Origin: Alphaproteobacteria bacterium
Lineage (GTDB): Bacteria; Pseudomonadota; Alphaproteobacteria; Rhodobacterales; Rhodobacteraceae
Length of the DNA stretch: 64,000 nucleotides
Assembly (NCBI GenBank): GCA_030424865.1
Contig: JAUHVR010000001.1
Span: forward strand, 310,001-374,000
Direction: 5' to 3'
Below, in pieces: positions 35,321 through 45,576 of the stretch; the stretch's first letter is position 1; every line of letters starts with the position of its first letter. The notes beneath the pieces are model-generated. The model did no database searches. It had not been told where the DNA came from and was given only the letters and a program-made list of their open reading frames with translations. A program made the translations under genes and the position numbers.

Positions 35321-35835
35321 TTACGCAAATCCTGTCGGCGATCTTTGGCGGTGGGCGCAACGTCGTGGCCGAGACAGCGCAGGTGTTCCGGGTCAACGCC
35401 GAGGCGGATGCCAACCGCGCCGTGGGCCTGCGAGAGCAGGCGCTGACCCAGTTCGGGCAAGAGTTCCTGGCGCCGCGTCGCAGCCGCTTTGATGGGCTGA
35501 TGGACGGCATCAACCGCCTGCCGCGTCCGGCACTGGCGCTGGGAACGCTGGCGCTGTTTATCGCCGCCATGGTCGACCCGCTGTGGTTTGCCGCCCGCAT
35601 GACCGGGATCGCGCTGGTGCCCGAGCCGCTCTGGTGGCTTTTGGGGGTGATCGTGTCCTTCTATTTTGGCGCGCGCCATCAGGCCAAGGGGCAAGAGTTC
35701 CAACGGGACCTGGCCCGCGTCGCGGCCTCGGCCGTCGATGTCTCGCGCCAGATCGATGCGCTGGATGTGCAGCGGGCCGACATTCCGGCCCCGGCCAACC
35801 CGGCGCTGGCGGATTGGCGCAGCACACAGAACTGA
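35311..35835 (+). CDS. Holin family protein
   Basis: 174 residues. A short amphipathic N-terminus (MGLITQILSAIFGGG), a charged helix, then two hydrophobic segments (LALGTLALFIAAMVDPLWFA and LVPEPLWWLLGVIVSFYFGA) and a charged C-terminal helix, the layout of holins found beside HAM-type muramidases. The start overlaps the end of the endolysin gene by 10 bases, implying coupled expression. It would form membrane lesions to release the muramidase. Confidence 0.8.
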   Translation: MGLITQILSAIFGGGRNVVAETAQVFRVNAEADANRAVGLREQALTQFGQEFLAPRRSRFDGLMDGINRLPRPALALGTLALFIAAMVDPLWFAARMTGIALVPEPLWWLLGVIVSFYFGARHQAKGQEFQRDLARVAASAVDVSRQIDALDVQRADIPAPANPALADWRSTQN

Positions 35836-35910
35836 TACCGCGACATTGTGAACGCACGGGGCCTGCGAAAACCGTTGGCCCCGTGATCCGAGCCACCTAT
35901 AAACACGGGT

Positions 35911-37872
35911 ATGGTTACAGAGCTCGGACATTTCGCCCTCATCCTCGCCTTCATGGTTGCCTGCGTGCAGGCCGTTGTGCCGCTTGTTGGCGCGCACAAA
36001 CGCTGGTCCGGCTGGATGGCCGTGGCCGAGCCCGCGGCGACCCTGCAATTCCTGCTGACCGGCTTTGCCTTTGCGGCACTGACGCATGCCTTTGTCACCT
36101 CGGATTTCACCCTGCGGCTGGTGGTGCTGAACAGCCATTCGCTGAAGCCGATGATCTACAAGATCTCGGGCGTCTGGGGGAACCACGAGGGGTCGATGCT
36201 GCTTTGGGTGCTGATCCTGACACTGTTCGGGGCCATGGCCGCCTGGTTTGGCGGCAACCTGCCGCCGACGCTGCGCGCGCGGGTCCTGGCCGTGCAATCG
36301 GCTGTCGCCGTTGCCTTTTTCGCCTTTATCCTCTTCACCTCGAACCCCTTCCTGCGGGTCGCGGTGCCGCCCTTTGACGGACAGGACCTGAACCCGCTCT
36401 TGCAGGACGTGGGCCTGGCGCTGCACCCGCCGTTCCTCTACCTCGGCTATGTCGGGTTGAGCATCTGCTTCAGCTTTGCCGTCGCCGCCCTGATCGAAGG
36501 GCGCATCGACGCCGCCTGGGGCCGCTGGGTGCGGCCCTGGACGTTGGCGGCCTGGGTCTTTCTGACCATCGGCATCGGGCTTGGAAGCTGGTGGGCGTAT
36601 TACGAGCTTGGCTGGGGCGGCTTCTGGTTCTGGGATCCGGTCGAGAACGCCAGCTTCATGCCCTGGCTTCTGGCGGCGGCACTGTTGCATTCCGCCATCG
36701 TGGTCGAAAAACGCGAAGCCCTGAAAAGCTGGACGATCCTGCTGGCGATCCTGGCCTTCGGGTTCTCGCTGATCGGGACCTTTATCGTGCGCTCGGGCCT
36801 ACTGACCTCGGTCCATGCCTTTGCGAACGACCCCGAACGCGGTGTGTTCATCCTGATCATCCTTGTGTTTTTCACCGGTGGCGCTCTGACGCTTTTCGCG
36901 GCGCGTGCAAATGCCATGGACGCCAAGGGCGTGTTTGGGCTGGTCAGTCGTGAAAGCGCGCTGGTGGCCAACAACATCCTGCTGGCCGTGGCCTGCTTTG
37001 TGGTCTTTGTCGGCACCATGTGGCCGCTGGTGGCCGAGATGTTCTGGGACCGCAAACTCAGCGTCGGCCCGCCGTTCTTCAACATGGCCTTCACCCCCTT
37101 CATGGTGCTTCTGGGGCTGTTGCTGCCTATCGGGGCGATGCTGCCGTGGAAGCGGGCCAAGGCGGGCAAGGTGATGCGCCAGATGATCCCGGGGCTGATC
37201 GTGGCGCTGGCGCTGGCGGGGCTGGCCTGGACGATGCAGACCGGGCGTTCGCTTTTGGGGCCTGTCGGCCTGTTCCTAGGTGCATGGATCGTGGCCGGGG
37301 CACTGACCGAGCTGTGGACCCGCACCGGCCGCACCCGCGACCTGACCCGCCTGCTGCGTCTGCCGCGCGCCGACTGGGGCAAGGCGGTGGCGCACACGGG
37401 GCTGGGCGTGACGATGTTTGGCGTCGCGGGTCTGATGGCCTGGGAGGCCGAAGACATCCGTGTGGCGAAGATTGGCGAGCCCTTCGAAGTGGCCGGGTTC
37501 GAGCTGACCCTGAACGAGGTGAACGATGTGCGCGGGCCTAACTATTTCTCGACCATGGGCAACGTGACGCTGTCGCGGAACGGCACCGAGATCGCGACGC
37601 TGTTCCCGGAAAAGCGCAATTATCCGGTGGCGCAGATGCCCACGACCGAAGCGGCAATCGACTATCGTTTCCTGCGTGACGTCTATGTCGTGATCGGCGA
37701 TGAACAGGAAGGTGGGGCCTGGACCCTGCGGACCTATGTCAAGCCTTTGGCGGGCTGGATCTGGGCGGGCTGCATCATCATGGCGCTGGGGGGCAGCCTG
37801 AGCCTGAGCGACCGGCGCTTCCGCGTCGCCGCCGGCGCGCGCCGCCAGCCACAAGGGGTGCCTGCAGAATGA
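35911..37872 (+). CDS. ccmF: Cytochrome c maturation heme lyase subunit CcmF
   Basis: 653 residues with about 15 membrane helices. Diagnostic blocks are WGNHEGSMLLWVLILTLFGA, the tryptophan-rich WWD region GWGGFWFWDPVENASFMPWL, and conserved histidines in LHPPFLYLGYVG. With CcmH it attaches heme to apocytochrome c. The start codon follows the holin gene by 75 bases, and its end overlaps ccmH by four bases (ATGA). Confidence 0.95.
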   Translation: MVTELGHFALILAFMVACVQAVVPLVGAHKRWSGWMAVAEPAATLQFLLTGFAFAALTHAFVTSDFTLRLVVLNSHSLKPMIYKISGVWGNHEGSMLLWVLILTLFGAMAAWFGGNLPPTLRARVLAVQSAVAVAFFAFILFTSNPFLRVAVPPFDGQDLNPLLQDVGLALHPPFLYLGYVGLSICFSFAVAALIEGRIDAAWGRWVRPWTLAAWVFLTIGIGLGSWWAYYELGWGGFWFWDPVENASFMPWLLAAALLHSAIVVEKREALKSWTILLAILAFGFSLIGTFIVRSGLLTSVHAFANDPERGVFILIILVFFTGGALTLFAARANAMDAKGVFGLVSRESALVANNILLAVACFVVFVGTMWPLVAEMFWDRKLSVGPPFFNMAFTPFMVLLGLLLPIGAMLPWKRAKAGKVMRQMIPGLIVALALAGLAWTMQTGRSLLGPVGLFLGAWIVAGALTELWTRTGRTRDLTRLLRLPRADWGKAVAHTGLGVTMFGVAGLMAWEAEDIRVAKIGEPFEVAGFELTLNEVNDVRGPNYFSTMGNVTLSRNGTEIATLFPEKRNYPVAQMPTTEAAIDYRFLRDVYVVIGDEQEGGAWTLRTYVKPLAGWIWAGCIIMALGGSLSLSDRRFRVAAGARRQPQGVPAE

Positions 37873-38330
37873 AACGGTTTATTCTGACCTGTCTTCTGGC
37901 GCTTAGTATGGCTCTGCCGGTCGGGGCTGTGCAGCCCGACGAGGTGTTGGACGACCCGGTGCTGGAACAGCGCGCACGCGAGTTGTCCAAGGGGCTGCGC
38001 TGCCTTGTCTGCCAGAACGAAAGCATCGACGAAAGCAACGCCTCGCTGGCGCGGGATCTGCGCATTCTGGTGCGTGATCGGCTGGTGGCTGGCGACACGG
38101 ATGAAGAGGCCATTGCCTTCATCGTCGAACGCTACGGCGAATTTGTTCTTCTGCGCCCGACCACTGGTGGGGCCAACTGGTTGCTTTGGGCCGCGGGGCC
38201 AATCATGCTGCTGATCGCAGGCGGTACCGGGTTCCTGTATCTGCGCGGCCGGTCCCGCGCCGTGGCGCCCGGATCCGACAGCCTGAGTGCCGAAGAGCAA
38301 CAGCGCCTCAGCGAATTGCTGAAGGATTGA
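37869..38330 (+). CDS. ccmH: Cytochrome c-type biogenesis protein CcmH/CcmL
   Basis: 153 residues. Signal peptide (MKRFILTCLLALSMALPVGA), then the thiol motif LRCLVCQNESIDESNASLAR, which reduces the apocytochrome CxxCH cysteines, and a C-terminal anchor (GANWLLWAAGPIMLLIAGGT). Translationally coupled to ccmF. An 8-bp hairpin without T-run (38351-38374) follows the stop codon. ccmI is not adjacent. Confidence 0.94.
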   Translation: MKRFILTCLLALSMALPVGAVQPDEVLDDPVLEQRARELSKGLRCLVCQNESIDESNASLARDLRILVRDRLVAGDTDEEAIAFIVERYGEFVLLRPTTGGANWLLWAAGPIMLLIAGGTGFLYLRGRSRAVAPGSDSLSAEEQQRLSELLKD

Positions 38331-38350
38331 CACGGGCTTGAACAGCGCGA

Positions 38351-38374
38351 CTGCGGCGACTAAGTACGCCGCAG
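38351..38374 (+). terminator. Hairpin after ccmH without a clear U-tract
   Basis: CTGCGGCG and CGCCGCAG form an 8-bp stem with an 8-base loop, 20 bases after the ccmH stop codon. The lack of T residues leaves it ambiguous between a terminator that needs Rho and an mRNA-stabilising hairpin. Confidence 0.35.
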
Positions 38375-38508
38375 GTCTGCAGTTCACCTAGGCTCCGCCT
38401 CTTGCTAAACCTGCTTTGACACATCTCCACGGATCGACTTTCTCGATACCCTGGGACAAGGGCGGACATCCTTCCCCATCCGGGGTGCGGTATCGGACGG
38501 AGAGTCCC

Positions 38509-39009
38509 ATGTCCCGAGACGTTGTTCAGGTCAAGATCAACGACCTGTCTCAGTTTGCCAAAACCCTGCGCAGTGAGCTGCAGGATCCCCCTAGCCACCT
38601 GGAACTGCTGGGCATGGTCGCCCGCGCGGCGGGCTATCGCAATTTTCAGCACTTGCGCGCGGTCAACGCGCCCGTGCCGCAGACCGACGACAAGAAGGTG
38701 GCACAGGCCGCCCGCTATTTTGACGCGGCAGGACGGATGGAGCGCTGGCCGCAAAAGACCTCGGTCCAGTATCTGTGTGTCTGGGTGATCTGGGCGCAGC
38801 TGCCGCCGCGCACCGCGATGTCGGAACGCCAGATCAGCACGCGGATCAACACGTTGACTGCCTTTCGCGACGCGGCCCGCATTCGGCGCACGATGATCGA
38901 GATGCGGATTTTTACCCGGGAGCTGGACGGGTCAAACTACATGCGGGTCGAGCAGCCGATGCCGCCCGAGGCGCAGGCGCTGCTGGCCGAGGTTCAGTCG
39001 CGCATGTGA
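38509..39009 (+). CDS. DUF2087 domain protein
   Basis: 166 residues. The C-terminal part from RMERWPQKTSVQYLCVWVIW through AARIRRTMIEMRIFTRELDG, then SNYMRVEQ matches the DUF2087 pattern (a small domain linked to DNA-binding or transcription regulators). The N-terminal part (VVQVKINDLSQFAKTLRSEL, then a helix with GYRNFQHLRAV) resembles a glyoxalase/toxin-like short helix bundle seen in roseobacter homologues. GGAG lies 8 bases before ATG 38509. Function not known. Confidence 0.72.
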   Translation: MSRDVVQVKINDLSQFAKTLRSELQDPPSHLELLGMVARAAGYRNFQHLRAVNAPVPQTDDKKVAQAARYFDAAGRMERWPQKTSVQYLCVWVIWAQLPPRTAMSERQISTRINTLTAFRDAARIRRTMIEMRIFTRELDGSNYMRVEQPMPPEAQALLAEVQSRM

Positions 39010-39029
39010 CGCGGGGTTTCGGCTTTCCA

Positions 39030-39041
39030 AACTGATCAGTT
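39030..39041. promoter_or_regulatory. Palindrome upstream of the enoyl-CoA hydratase
   Basis: AACTGATCAGTT is a perfect 12-bp palindrome 43 bp before the hydratase start, with a second ACTGA-like half nearby (TTCAGTG). It has the size and position of a TetR/FadR-type operator. No regulator is adjacent. Confidence 0.25.
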
Positions 39042-39083
39042 CAGTGTTTGATGCCGCCAACTTTTTGAAATGCGAGGCGTGGA

Positions 39084-39860
39084 ATGTACTACGACACGAT
39101 CACTTACGACCTGGATGGCGGCATCGCGACCATCACCCTGAACCGGCCCGACGTTATGAACGCGCTGAACACCCAGATGCGGGCCGAGATCACCGAAGCC
39201 GTACAGCGGGGCGGGCGTGAGGCCCGCGTTGTGGTGCTGACCGGCAATGGCCGCGCCTTCTGCTCGGGTCAGGATCTGGGCGACGGGGCCAATATCAACA
39301 CCCTGGATCTGGAGCGCACCCTGCGCGACGAATATGTGCCGATGCTGCGCGCGATCTTTGATTGCCCGGTGCCCACCATTTGCGCGGTAAACGGTCCGGC
39401 GGCGGGGGCAGGGGCGAACCTCGCCCTGGCCGCCGACGTGGTCATTGCAACCGAAAGCGCCTATTTCGTGCAGGCCTTTACCCGCATTGGCCTGATCCCG
39501 GATGCGGGCGGTACGTGGTTCCTGCCCCGCCAGATCGGTCTGGCCAAGGCCATGGGCGCGTCGCTCTTTGCCGAGAAAATTCCGGCCCGGCAGGCGTCTG
39601 ACATGGGCATGATCTGGGAGGCTGTGGCGGATGCAGAGTTTGCCGACCATTGGAAGGCGCGGGCCACACATCTGGCCAATGGCCCGACCGAAGCCTATGG
39701 ACACCTGAAAACAGCCCTGTTTGCCTCGTTCGACAATGACCTTGAGTCGCAATTGGCGCTAGAGGCCAAGCTGCAGGGGCACTGCGGCAAGACGCGGGAC
39801 TTCAAGGAAGGTGTGATGGCCTTTGCCGAGAAACGCCCGGCCTCGTTCGAAGGGCGCTAA
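39084..39860 (+). CDS. Enoyl-CoA hydratase/isomerase family protein, PaaG-like
   Basis: 258 residues, complete crotonase fold. ITLNRPDVMNALNTQMRAEI, GRAFCSGQDLGDG and NGPAAGAGANLALAADVVIA give the oxyanion-hole residues, and FVQAFTRIGLIPDAGGTWFL has the Asp of the PaaG-type isomerase branch. It probably isomerises or hydrates ring-epoxide or enoyl-CoA intermediates; the paa cluster is absent here, so the substrate is open. It is monocistronic, ended by a bidirectional terminator. Confidence 0.85.
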   Translation: MYYDTITYDLDGGIATITLNRPDVMNALNTQMRAEITEAVQRGGREARVVVLTGNGRAFCSGQDLGDGANINTLDLERTLRDEYVPMLRAIFDCPVPTICAVNGPAAGAGANLALAADVVIATESAYFVQAFTRIGLIPDAGGTWFLPRQIGLAKAMGASLFAEKIPARQASDMGMIWEAVADAEFADHWKARATHLANGPTEAYGHLKTALFASFDNDLESQLALEAKLQGHCGKTRDFKEGVMAFAEKRPASFEGR

Positions 39861-39874
39861 GTCCCTTGCATTCC

Positions 39875-39903
39875 AAAAAAAGGCCACCCGTCCGGGTGGC
39901 CTT
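39875..39903. terminator. Bidirectional terminator between the hydratase and gltA
   Basis: AAAGGCCACCCG and CGGGTGGCCTTT form a 12-bp stem with a 2-base tip. A run of seven A before it supplies a U-tract for the convergent gltA transcript, and TTTG follows on the plus strand. Confidence 0.88.
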
Positions 39904-39925
39904 TGTCGTTTCGCGAAGCCCGGAT

Positions 39926-41221
39926 TTACCGGTCTTCGATGTTCACGTAATCCCGCGCGGTTTCGCCGAGGTACAGTTGACGCGGGCGGCCGATTTTCAG
40001 GGCCGGGTCGCTGATCTGTTCTTTCCACTGCGAAATCCAGCCCACGGTCCGCGCCAGCGCGAAGATCGGGGTGAACATGGAGGTCGGGAAGCCCATCGCC
40101 TCGAGGATGATGCCCGAGTAGAAGTCGACGTTCGGGAACAGCTTCTTCTCAGCGAAATAAGGATCGGCCAGGGCCGCCGCTTCCAGCTCTTTCGCAACCG
40201 CGAGGATCGGGTTGTTCTCGACGCCCAGCAGTTCCAGAACCTCGTCGGCCGACTGCTTCATCACCGTCGCGCGCGGGTCGAAGTTCTTGTAGACGCGGTG
40301 TCCAAAGCCCATCAGGCGGAACGGGTCGTTCTTGTCCTTGGCGCGGGCGATGAACTCGGGGATGCGGTCAACGGTGCCGATTTCGTTCAGCATCTCCAGG
40401 CAGGCCTGGTTTGCGCCGCCGTGGGCCGGGCCCCAAAGGCAGGCGATGCCGGCCGCGATACAGGCAAAGGGGTTCGCGCCCGAGGACGAGGCCAGGCGCA
40501 CCGTCGAGGTCGAGGCGTTCTGTTCGTGGTCGGCGTGCAGGGTAAAGATCCGGTCCATGGCACGGGCCAGGATCGGGTCGACCTGGTATTCCTCGGCCGG
40601 GACCGAGAAACACATGTGCAAAAAGTTCGCCGCGTAATCCAGATCGTTTCGCGGGTACACAAAAGGCTGCCCGATCGAGTACTTGTAGGCCATCGCGGCG
40701 ATGGTCGGCATCTTGGCGATCAGGCGGTGGCTAGCGATCTCGCGCTGGCGAGGGTCGGCGATGTCGGTCGAGTCGTGGTAGAACGCGGACATCGCGCCAA
40801 CAACGCCCACCATGGTCGCCATCGGGTGCGCGTCCCGGCGGAAACCACGGAAGAAGTTGTGCATCTGCTCGTGGATCATCGTGTGGCGGGTGATGGTGGT
40901 TTCAAAGTCTTCCAGCTCTGCCGCGGTCGGCAGGGCATCATAAAGCAGCAGATAGCAGACTTCGAGGAAGTGCGACTGCGAGGCCAGCTGGTCAATCGGG
41001 TAGCCGCGGTGCAGCAGCTCACCCTTGCCGCCGTCAATAAAGGTGATGGTCGAGTCGCAGGCCGCGGTTGAAGTGAAGCCCGGATCGTAGGTGAAGACAC
41101 CGGCCTGGCCGTACAACTTTCGGATATCCAGCACGTCCGGTCCCGCGGTGGGCGAGAGAATCGGCAAGTCGTAGCTGTCGCCGTCAATTGTTAGCTTGGC
41201 GGTCTTGGTTTCATCAACCAT
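39926..41221 (-). CDS. gltA: Citrate synthase
   Basis: 431 residues, type II hexameric class length. [19 protein letters not shown], the catalytic region [19 protein letters not shown] (His and Asp) and [16 protein letters not shown] are diagnostic. Condenses acetyl-CoA and oxaloacetate. ATG 41221 ([14 protein letters not shown]) matches the usual alphaproteobacterial N-terminus. It is downstream of gltX in the same direction with a 94-base gap. Confidence 0.96.
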   Translation of the reverse strand: MVDETKTAKLTIDGDSYDLPILSPTAGPDVLDIRKLYGQAGVFTYDPGFTSTAACDSTITFIDGGKGELLHRGYPIDQLASQSHFLEVCYLLLYDALPTAAELEDFETTITRHTMIHEQMHNFFRGFRRDAHPMATMVGVVGAMSAFYHDSTDIADPRQREIASHRLIAKMPTIAAMAYKYSIGQPFVYPRNDLDYAANFLHMCFSVPAEEYQVDPILARAMDRIFTLHADHEQNASTSTVRLASSSGANPFACIAAGIACLWGPAHGGANQACLEMLNEIGTVDRIPEFIARAKDKNDPFRLMGFGHRVYKNFDPRATVMKQSADEVLELLGVENNPILAVAKELEAAALADPYFAEKKLFPNVDFYSGIILEAMGFPTSMFTPIFALARTVGWISQWKEQISDPALKIGRPRQLYLGETARDYVNIEDR

Positions 41222-41315
41222 GATCAGATCCCTTTGTCTGGGCCCGTCCCGCGGGGGCGGGGCAGGCGTGCTTATTATTAAGCCTCGGCAAAGGGATGGA
41301 GGAACCTGGGTTCCG

Positions 41316-42728
41316 TCAACCCTCAGCAGAGGCTGAAGCCTGGGCCAGACGCGCAAGCGTTTCGTCCTGGCCCAAGACAAGCATCATGTCAAACACGCTT
41401 GGAGTAACGGCACGTCCTGCAAGTGCAGCCCGAAGAGGCCCGGCGAGTTTGCCGAACTTGGTCCCTTCTGCCTCTGCGAAACGGGACGTCACCTCCTCCA
41501 ATTCGTCTCGGGTCCACCTAGCATTTTGCAACTGCGGCGTCAACGACGACAGTATACCACGGGATACCGTATCAAGCGCCTTGGCTGCTTTCTCATCTGG
41601 CTGAATTGGCGTATCCGCAAGAATAAAGTGAGCTTTTTCAAGAAGTTCTGGAAAAGTCTTGGCTCTCTCCTTGAGGCAATACAGCGCACGCAACATGACA
41701 GTTTCATGATGATTGCTCAGGTCTGGGCGATCCGAGACCTTCAGAAACTCTTTCAACTCATGCAGCAGTGCAGCATCGTCGGTCTGGGCAATGTGCTGAC
41801 CACACAGGTTTTCCAGCTTTTTGAAATCGAAACGGGCCGGGGACTTGCCGATTCCACTGGTGTCGAACCATTCCTTTGCCTGCGCATCGGTAAAGAACTC
41901 GTCGTCTCCGTGGCTCCAGCCCAGACGCGCCAGATAGTTGCGCATGCCCGCGGCGGGATAGCCCATCGCCTGATACTCTTCGACCCCCAGCGCGCCGTGG
42001 CGTTTCGACAGTTTCTTGCCGTCGGGGCCATGGATCAGTGGGATATGGGCATAGACCGGCAGGTCCCAACCCATGGCCGTGTAGATGCCCATCTGACGGG
42101 CGGCGTTGTTCAGGTGGTCGTCGCCACGGATCACATGGGTCACGCCCATGTCGTGATCGTCGACCACAACAGCAAGCATATAGACCGGCGTGCCGTCCGA
42201 GCGCAGCAGGATCATGTCATCCAGCTGGTCGTTGCGGATCTTGACCTCACCCTGAACCTCGTCCCGGATGACGGTGGTGCCTTCGGTTTCGGTCTTCAGA
42301 CGCACAACAAAAGGCGCGTCGGGATAGCTCGCCGGATCGGCGTCGCGCCAGGGGCTTTGAAACAGGGTCGAGCGGCCCTCGGCCCGGGCGGCTTCACGGA
42401 AGGCCGCGATTTCATCCTGGGTCGAGAAACACTTGTAGGCCTTGCCCTCGGCCAGCATCTGGTTGGCGACCTCGGCGTGCCGGTCGGCGCGGGCGAACTG
42501 ACTGATCACCTCGCCATCATGGTCCAGCCCCAGCCAGGCCATGCCGCGCAGGATGGCGTCGGTCGCCTCGGGCGTCGAACGTTCGCGGTCGGTGTCCTCG
42601 ATCCGCAGCAGGAACTTGCCGCCCCGACCACGTGCGTAAAGCCAGTTGAACAGCGCGGTCCGGGCCCCGCCAATGTGCAGGAAACCAGTGGGTGAGGGCG
42701 CAAAACGGGTGACGATCTGTCCGGTCAT
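41316..42728 (-). CDS. gltX: Glutamyl-tRNA synthetase
   Basis: 470 residues. Class I motifs [20 protein letters not shown] (HIGG) and [16 protein letters not shown] (KLSKR), plus [10 protein letters not shown]. Charges tRNA-Glu. The C-terminal anticodon-binding part is encoded by DNA of lower G+C content than the rest: about 46% over 41581-41760 against 72% over 42541-42600, by hand count. The gene is intact, so the change points to recombination, not decay. Confidence 0.95.
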   Translation of the reverse strand: MTGQIVTRFAPSPTGFLHIGGARTALFNWLYARGRGGKFLLRIEDTDRERSTPEATDAILRGMAWLGLDHDGEVISQFARADRHAEVANQMLAEGKAYKCFSTQDEIAAFREAARAEGRSTLFQSPWRDADPASYPDAPFVVRLKTETEGTTVIRDEVQGEVKIRNDQLDDMILLRSDGTPVYMLAVVVDDHDMGVTHVIRGDDHLNNAARQMGIYTAMGWDLPVYAHIPLIHGPDGKKLSKRHGALGVEEYQAMGYPAAGMRNYLARLGWSHGDDEFFTDAQAKEWFDTSGIGKSPARFDFKKLENLCGQHIAQTDDAALLHELKEFLKVSDRPDLSNHHETVMLRALYCLKERAKTFPELLEKAHFILADTPIQPDEKAAKALDTVSRGILSSLTPQLQNARWTRDELEEVTSRFAEAEGTKFGKLAGPLRAALAGRAVTPSVFDMMLVLGQDETLARLAQASASAEG

Positions 42729-42810
42729 CGGGGCAGCCTTAAGATTTGAGTAACTTTGATGCGGGTAGCGTTTCGGCACTCCTTAATGATTGGGAGGGGC
42801 CGGGACAAGC

Positions 42811-44856
42811 ATGCAACCTTTCGCCCACCGCATGGCCGACGCGATGCTGGCGCAACGCGGCACCCTGTTCTTGTGGGTGCCGGTGATGCTGGCCGTGGGC
42901 ATTGGCCTCTACTTCGGTCTGAAGAATGAACCTTCGGTCCGGGTTCTGGCGGTGGGCGGGGGAGTTGGGGCGCTCTTGATCCTGTGCCATACACGCGCCG
43001 GGCCTGTTCTTGGGCCGATTGTATGTGCACTTGGGCTGATTGCGACCGGCATTGCGCTGGCAGGTGCCCGCGCTCAGGTTCAGGCCGCGCCGGTTCTTGA
43101 GTTCCGGTTTTATGGCCCTGTTCAGGGCCGCGTTGTCGGCGTGGACCGGTCTGCTTCGGGCGCGGTTCGGCTGCTATTGGACCGGGTGGTCCTGTCTAAT
43201 GTCGACCCGGCCAAGGTGCCGGAACGCGTGCGCGTTTCCCTGCACGGACAAGACGGGATGCCGGTTCCTCGCGCTGGGGCGGTGGCCCTGATGACCGCGC
43301 ATCTTTCGGGCCCCAAGGGCCCGGTCGAACCCGGCGGTTTTGACTTTCGCCGCCATGCCTGGTTTCAACAGCTGGGGGCCGTTGGGTATACGCGCATCCC
43401 GGCGCTTGAGCTTGATCCGCCCGGCGCGGACCAGCGCATTTTGCGGGTCAGACACTGGCTGTCCGACCGGGTGCAAAGGCAATTGCCGGGCGAGACGGGG
43501 GCCTTTGCAGCGGCAATCGTGACTGGCGACCGCAGTGCAATGGGGCAGGACACGCTGCAAGCCCTGCGTGACAGCAACCTTGCGCATCTGTTGGCCATCT
43601 CGGGTCTGCACATGGGTCTACTTGCGGGGGTTGTCTTTGCTGCGCTGCGTCTGGCCGCCTGCCTTGTGCCCGCCTTTGCCCTGCGCCAACCCGTCAAAAG
43701 CTATGCTGCAGCGGGTGCCTTGATGGTGGCGGCGGTCTACCTGGCGCTGTCGGGCGGCAATGTCGCGACTGAGCGCGCCTTCATCATGGTCGCGGTCGCC
43801 CTGTGTGCCGTGATGGTGAACCGACGCGCGATCAGCCTGCGCGCGGTTGCGATTGCGGCGGTTGTGGTGCTGATCCTGCGGCCCGAGGCGCTGTTGGGCC
43901 CTGGGTTCCAGATGTCCTTTGCCGCGACAACGGCGCTGGTCGTGGTCTTCACCGGATTGCGCGACTGGCCGCTGCAAGAGCGATTGCCACGATGGGCGGC
44001 ACCCGTTCTGGCGGTGGTTTTGTCATCGGCCGTGGCCGGATTGGCGACTGCGCCGGTGGGCATGGCGCATTTCAACCAGGTCTCGCGGCTGGGTCTGCTG
44101 GCGAACATCCTGTCGGTGCCATTGATGGGGGTGCTGGTCATACCGGCAGCGGTTCTGGCGGTGTGCCTGATGCCCCTGTCATTGGATTGGATCGCCTTTC
44201 GGGTCATGGGCTGGGGGCTGGACTGGATCCTGTCGGTGGCCCTCCGCGTGGCCGAGATGCCGGGCGCCGTGGGCCATGTGCCCGCACCACCCGGGGCGGT
44301 CTTGCCTGCCATCGCGCTTGGCGGGTTGGTGCTGATCCTGTGGCAGGGCCGCGTCCGGTTTGCCGGATTGGTGCCGATGGTCGCAGCGGCGGGGCTGTGG
44401 GTCACGGCGGACCGGCCAGAGCTGTTGATCACGGACGACGGAAAGCTGGTGGGCGCAATGATCCAAGGGGGCCGGGCGCTCAGCCGCCCCTCGGGCAGCG
44501 GGTTTGCGGCCTCGGTCTGGTTGGAAAACGACGGCGATGGCGTGAGCCGCGAGGTAGCCTCGGCCCGATGGGAGCAGGGCACGAAACTGGAACGCAGGGT
44601 GCAGATCGCGGGCGTCACGCTGCGCCATCTTGTGGGCAAACGGGGTGTTGAGGTGTTCGAAGGATGTCGGGGGGCCGAGATCATTGTTGCCAGCGCCCCG
44701 CTGGATGTAGGCGCGGCCTGTCAGGTCTACAGCCCCGAGACGTTGAAGGACACCGGCGCGGTGGCGCTGTTCCTGCGCGACGGCGCGCTGATCGAAGACA
44801 CCGTTGCCCGCCGCAGCGGGCAGCGGCTCTGGACCTTGCCGCCAGAAGATCAGTAA
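42811..44856 (+). CDS. comEC: ComEC/Rec2 family DNA-uptake channel protein
   Basis: 681 residues with many membrane helices. The DUF4131-type N-terminal region is followed by the competence domain ([60 protein letters not shown]). As usual in alphaproteobacteria the C-terminal metallo-beta-lactamase domain is absent. It transports single-stranded DNA across the inner membrane in transformation. The ATG 42811 follows GGGAGGGG at somewhat long spacing (11 bases). It overlaps the convergent lexA gene by seven bases. Confidence 0.85.
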   Translation: MQPFAHRMADAMLAQRGTLFLWVPVMLAVGIGLYFGLKNEPSVRVLAVGGGVGALLILCHTRAGPVLGPIVCALGLIATGIALAGARAQVQAAPVLEFRFYGPVQGRVVGVDRSASGAVRLLLDRVVLSNVDPAKVPERVRVSLHGQDGMPVPRAGAVALMTAHLSGPKGPVEPGGFDFRRHAWFQQLGAVGYTRIPALELDPPGADQRILRVRHWLSDRVQRQLPGETGAFAAAIVTGDRSAMGQDTLQALRDSNLAHLLAISGLHMGLLAGVVFAALRLAACLVPAFALRQPVKSYAAAGALMVAAVYLALSGGNVATERAFIMVAVALCAVMVNRRAISLRAVAIAAVVVLILRPEALLGPGFQMSFAATTALVVVFTGLRDWPLQERLPRWAAPVLAVVLSSAVAGLATAPVGMAHFNQVSRLGLLANILSVPLMGVLVIPAAVLAVCLMPLSLDWIAFRVMGWGLDWILSVALRVAEMPGAVGHVPAPPGAVLPAIALGGLVLILWQGRVRFAGLVPMVAAAGLWVTADRPELLITDDGKLVGAMIQGGRALSRPSGSGFAASVWLENDGDGVSREVASARWEQGTKLERRVQIAGVTLRHLVGKRGVEVFEGCRGAEIIVASAPLDVGAACQVYSPETLKDTGAVALFLRDGALIEDTVARRSGQRLWTLPPEDQ

Positions 44857-45548
44857 GTGCGGATCAGGCCGACCAGACGGCCCTGCACCTTGACCTGGCC
44901 CAACGGCAGGACGCGTGGTTCGTAAGCTTCGTTCGCGGCTTCGAGGATGATCATGTCACCCTTCTTGTGAAAGCGCTTGAGCGTCGCCTCGTAGCCATCG
45001 ACCTGCGCAACGACAATGTCACCATTGTCGGCCTGTCCGGTTTCGCGGATGACCACCACATCGCCGTCATTGATCCCGGCGTCGATCATCGAATCGCCTT
45101 TGACTTCAAGCGCATAGTGGTTGCCCTGACCCGAGATCATCGAGCCCGGAACCGCAATCCCGGTGGGGGCATCATCCACGGCCTGGATCGGCTCACCGGC
45201 CGCGATGCGACCCAACATCGGCACTTCGCTGGCGTGGATGGTTTCCACCGCCATCGCGCGGGCCGGTGCGGGCTCTGACGGGCGGTCGCCGTCGATCACC
45301 CGCGGTGTGAACCCGGCGGGCGTGCCGCCCATGCTGTCGGGCAGCTTCACGATTTCGATCGCGCGGGCGCGGTGCGCCAGGCGGCGGATGAAACCGCGCT
45401 CTTCCAAGGCAGTGATCAGGCGGTGAATCCCGGACTTGGAGCGCAGGTCCAGCGCCTCTTTCATTTCGTCGAAACTTGGGGGGACCCCGTCGCGTTGCAG
45501 ACGGGTGTTGATGAACTGAAGCAGGTCCAGTTGTTTCTTGGTCAGCAT
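44850..45548 (-). CDS. lexA: SOS repressor LexA
   Basis: 232 residues. N-terminal winged helix ([40 protein letters not shown]), cleavage site Ala-Gly in [10 protein letters not shown], catalytic Ser in [15 protein letters not shown] and Lys in [11 protein letters not shown]. It self-cleaves with RecA filaments. A GTTC-N7-GTTC SOS box overlaps its own promoter. The ATG 45548 matches the family N-terminus; the longer open frame runs through the SOS box and is not coding. Confidence 0.96.
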   Translation of the reverse strand: MLTKKQLDLLQFINTRLQRDGVPPSFDEMKEALDLRSKSGIHRLITALEERGFIRRLAHRARAIEIVKLPDSMGGTPAGFTPRVIDGDRPSEPAPARAMAVETIHASEVPMLGRIAAGEPIQAVDDAPTGIAVPGSMISGQGNHYALEVKGDSMIDAGINDGDVVVIRETGQADNGDIVVAQVDGYEATLKRFHKKGDMIILEAANEAYEPRVLPLGQVKVQGRLVGLIRTY

Positions 45549-45576
45549 GCTCGGCCTCCGATACCTGTTCTCTTTT

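Noticed and set aside
34703-35835. Prophage remnant
   Set aside because: Only the muramidase and holin are phage-like; no integrase, terminase, capsid or attachment repeats are near, and the ccm genes on both sides are intact.
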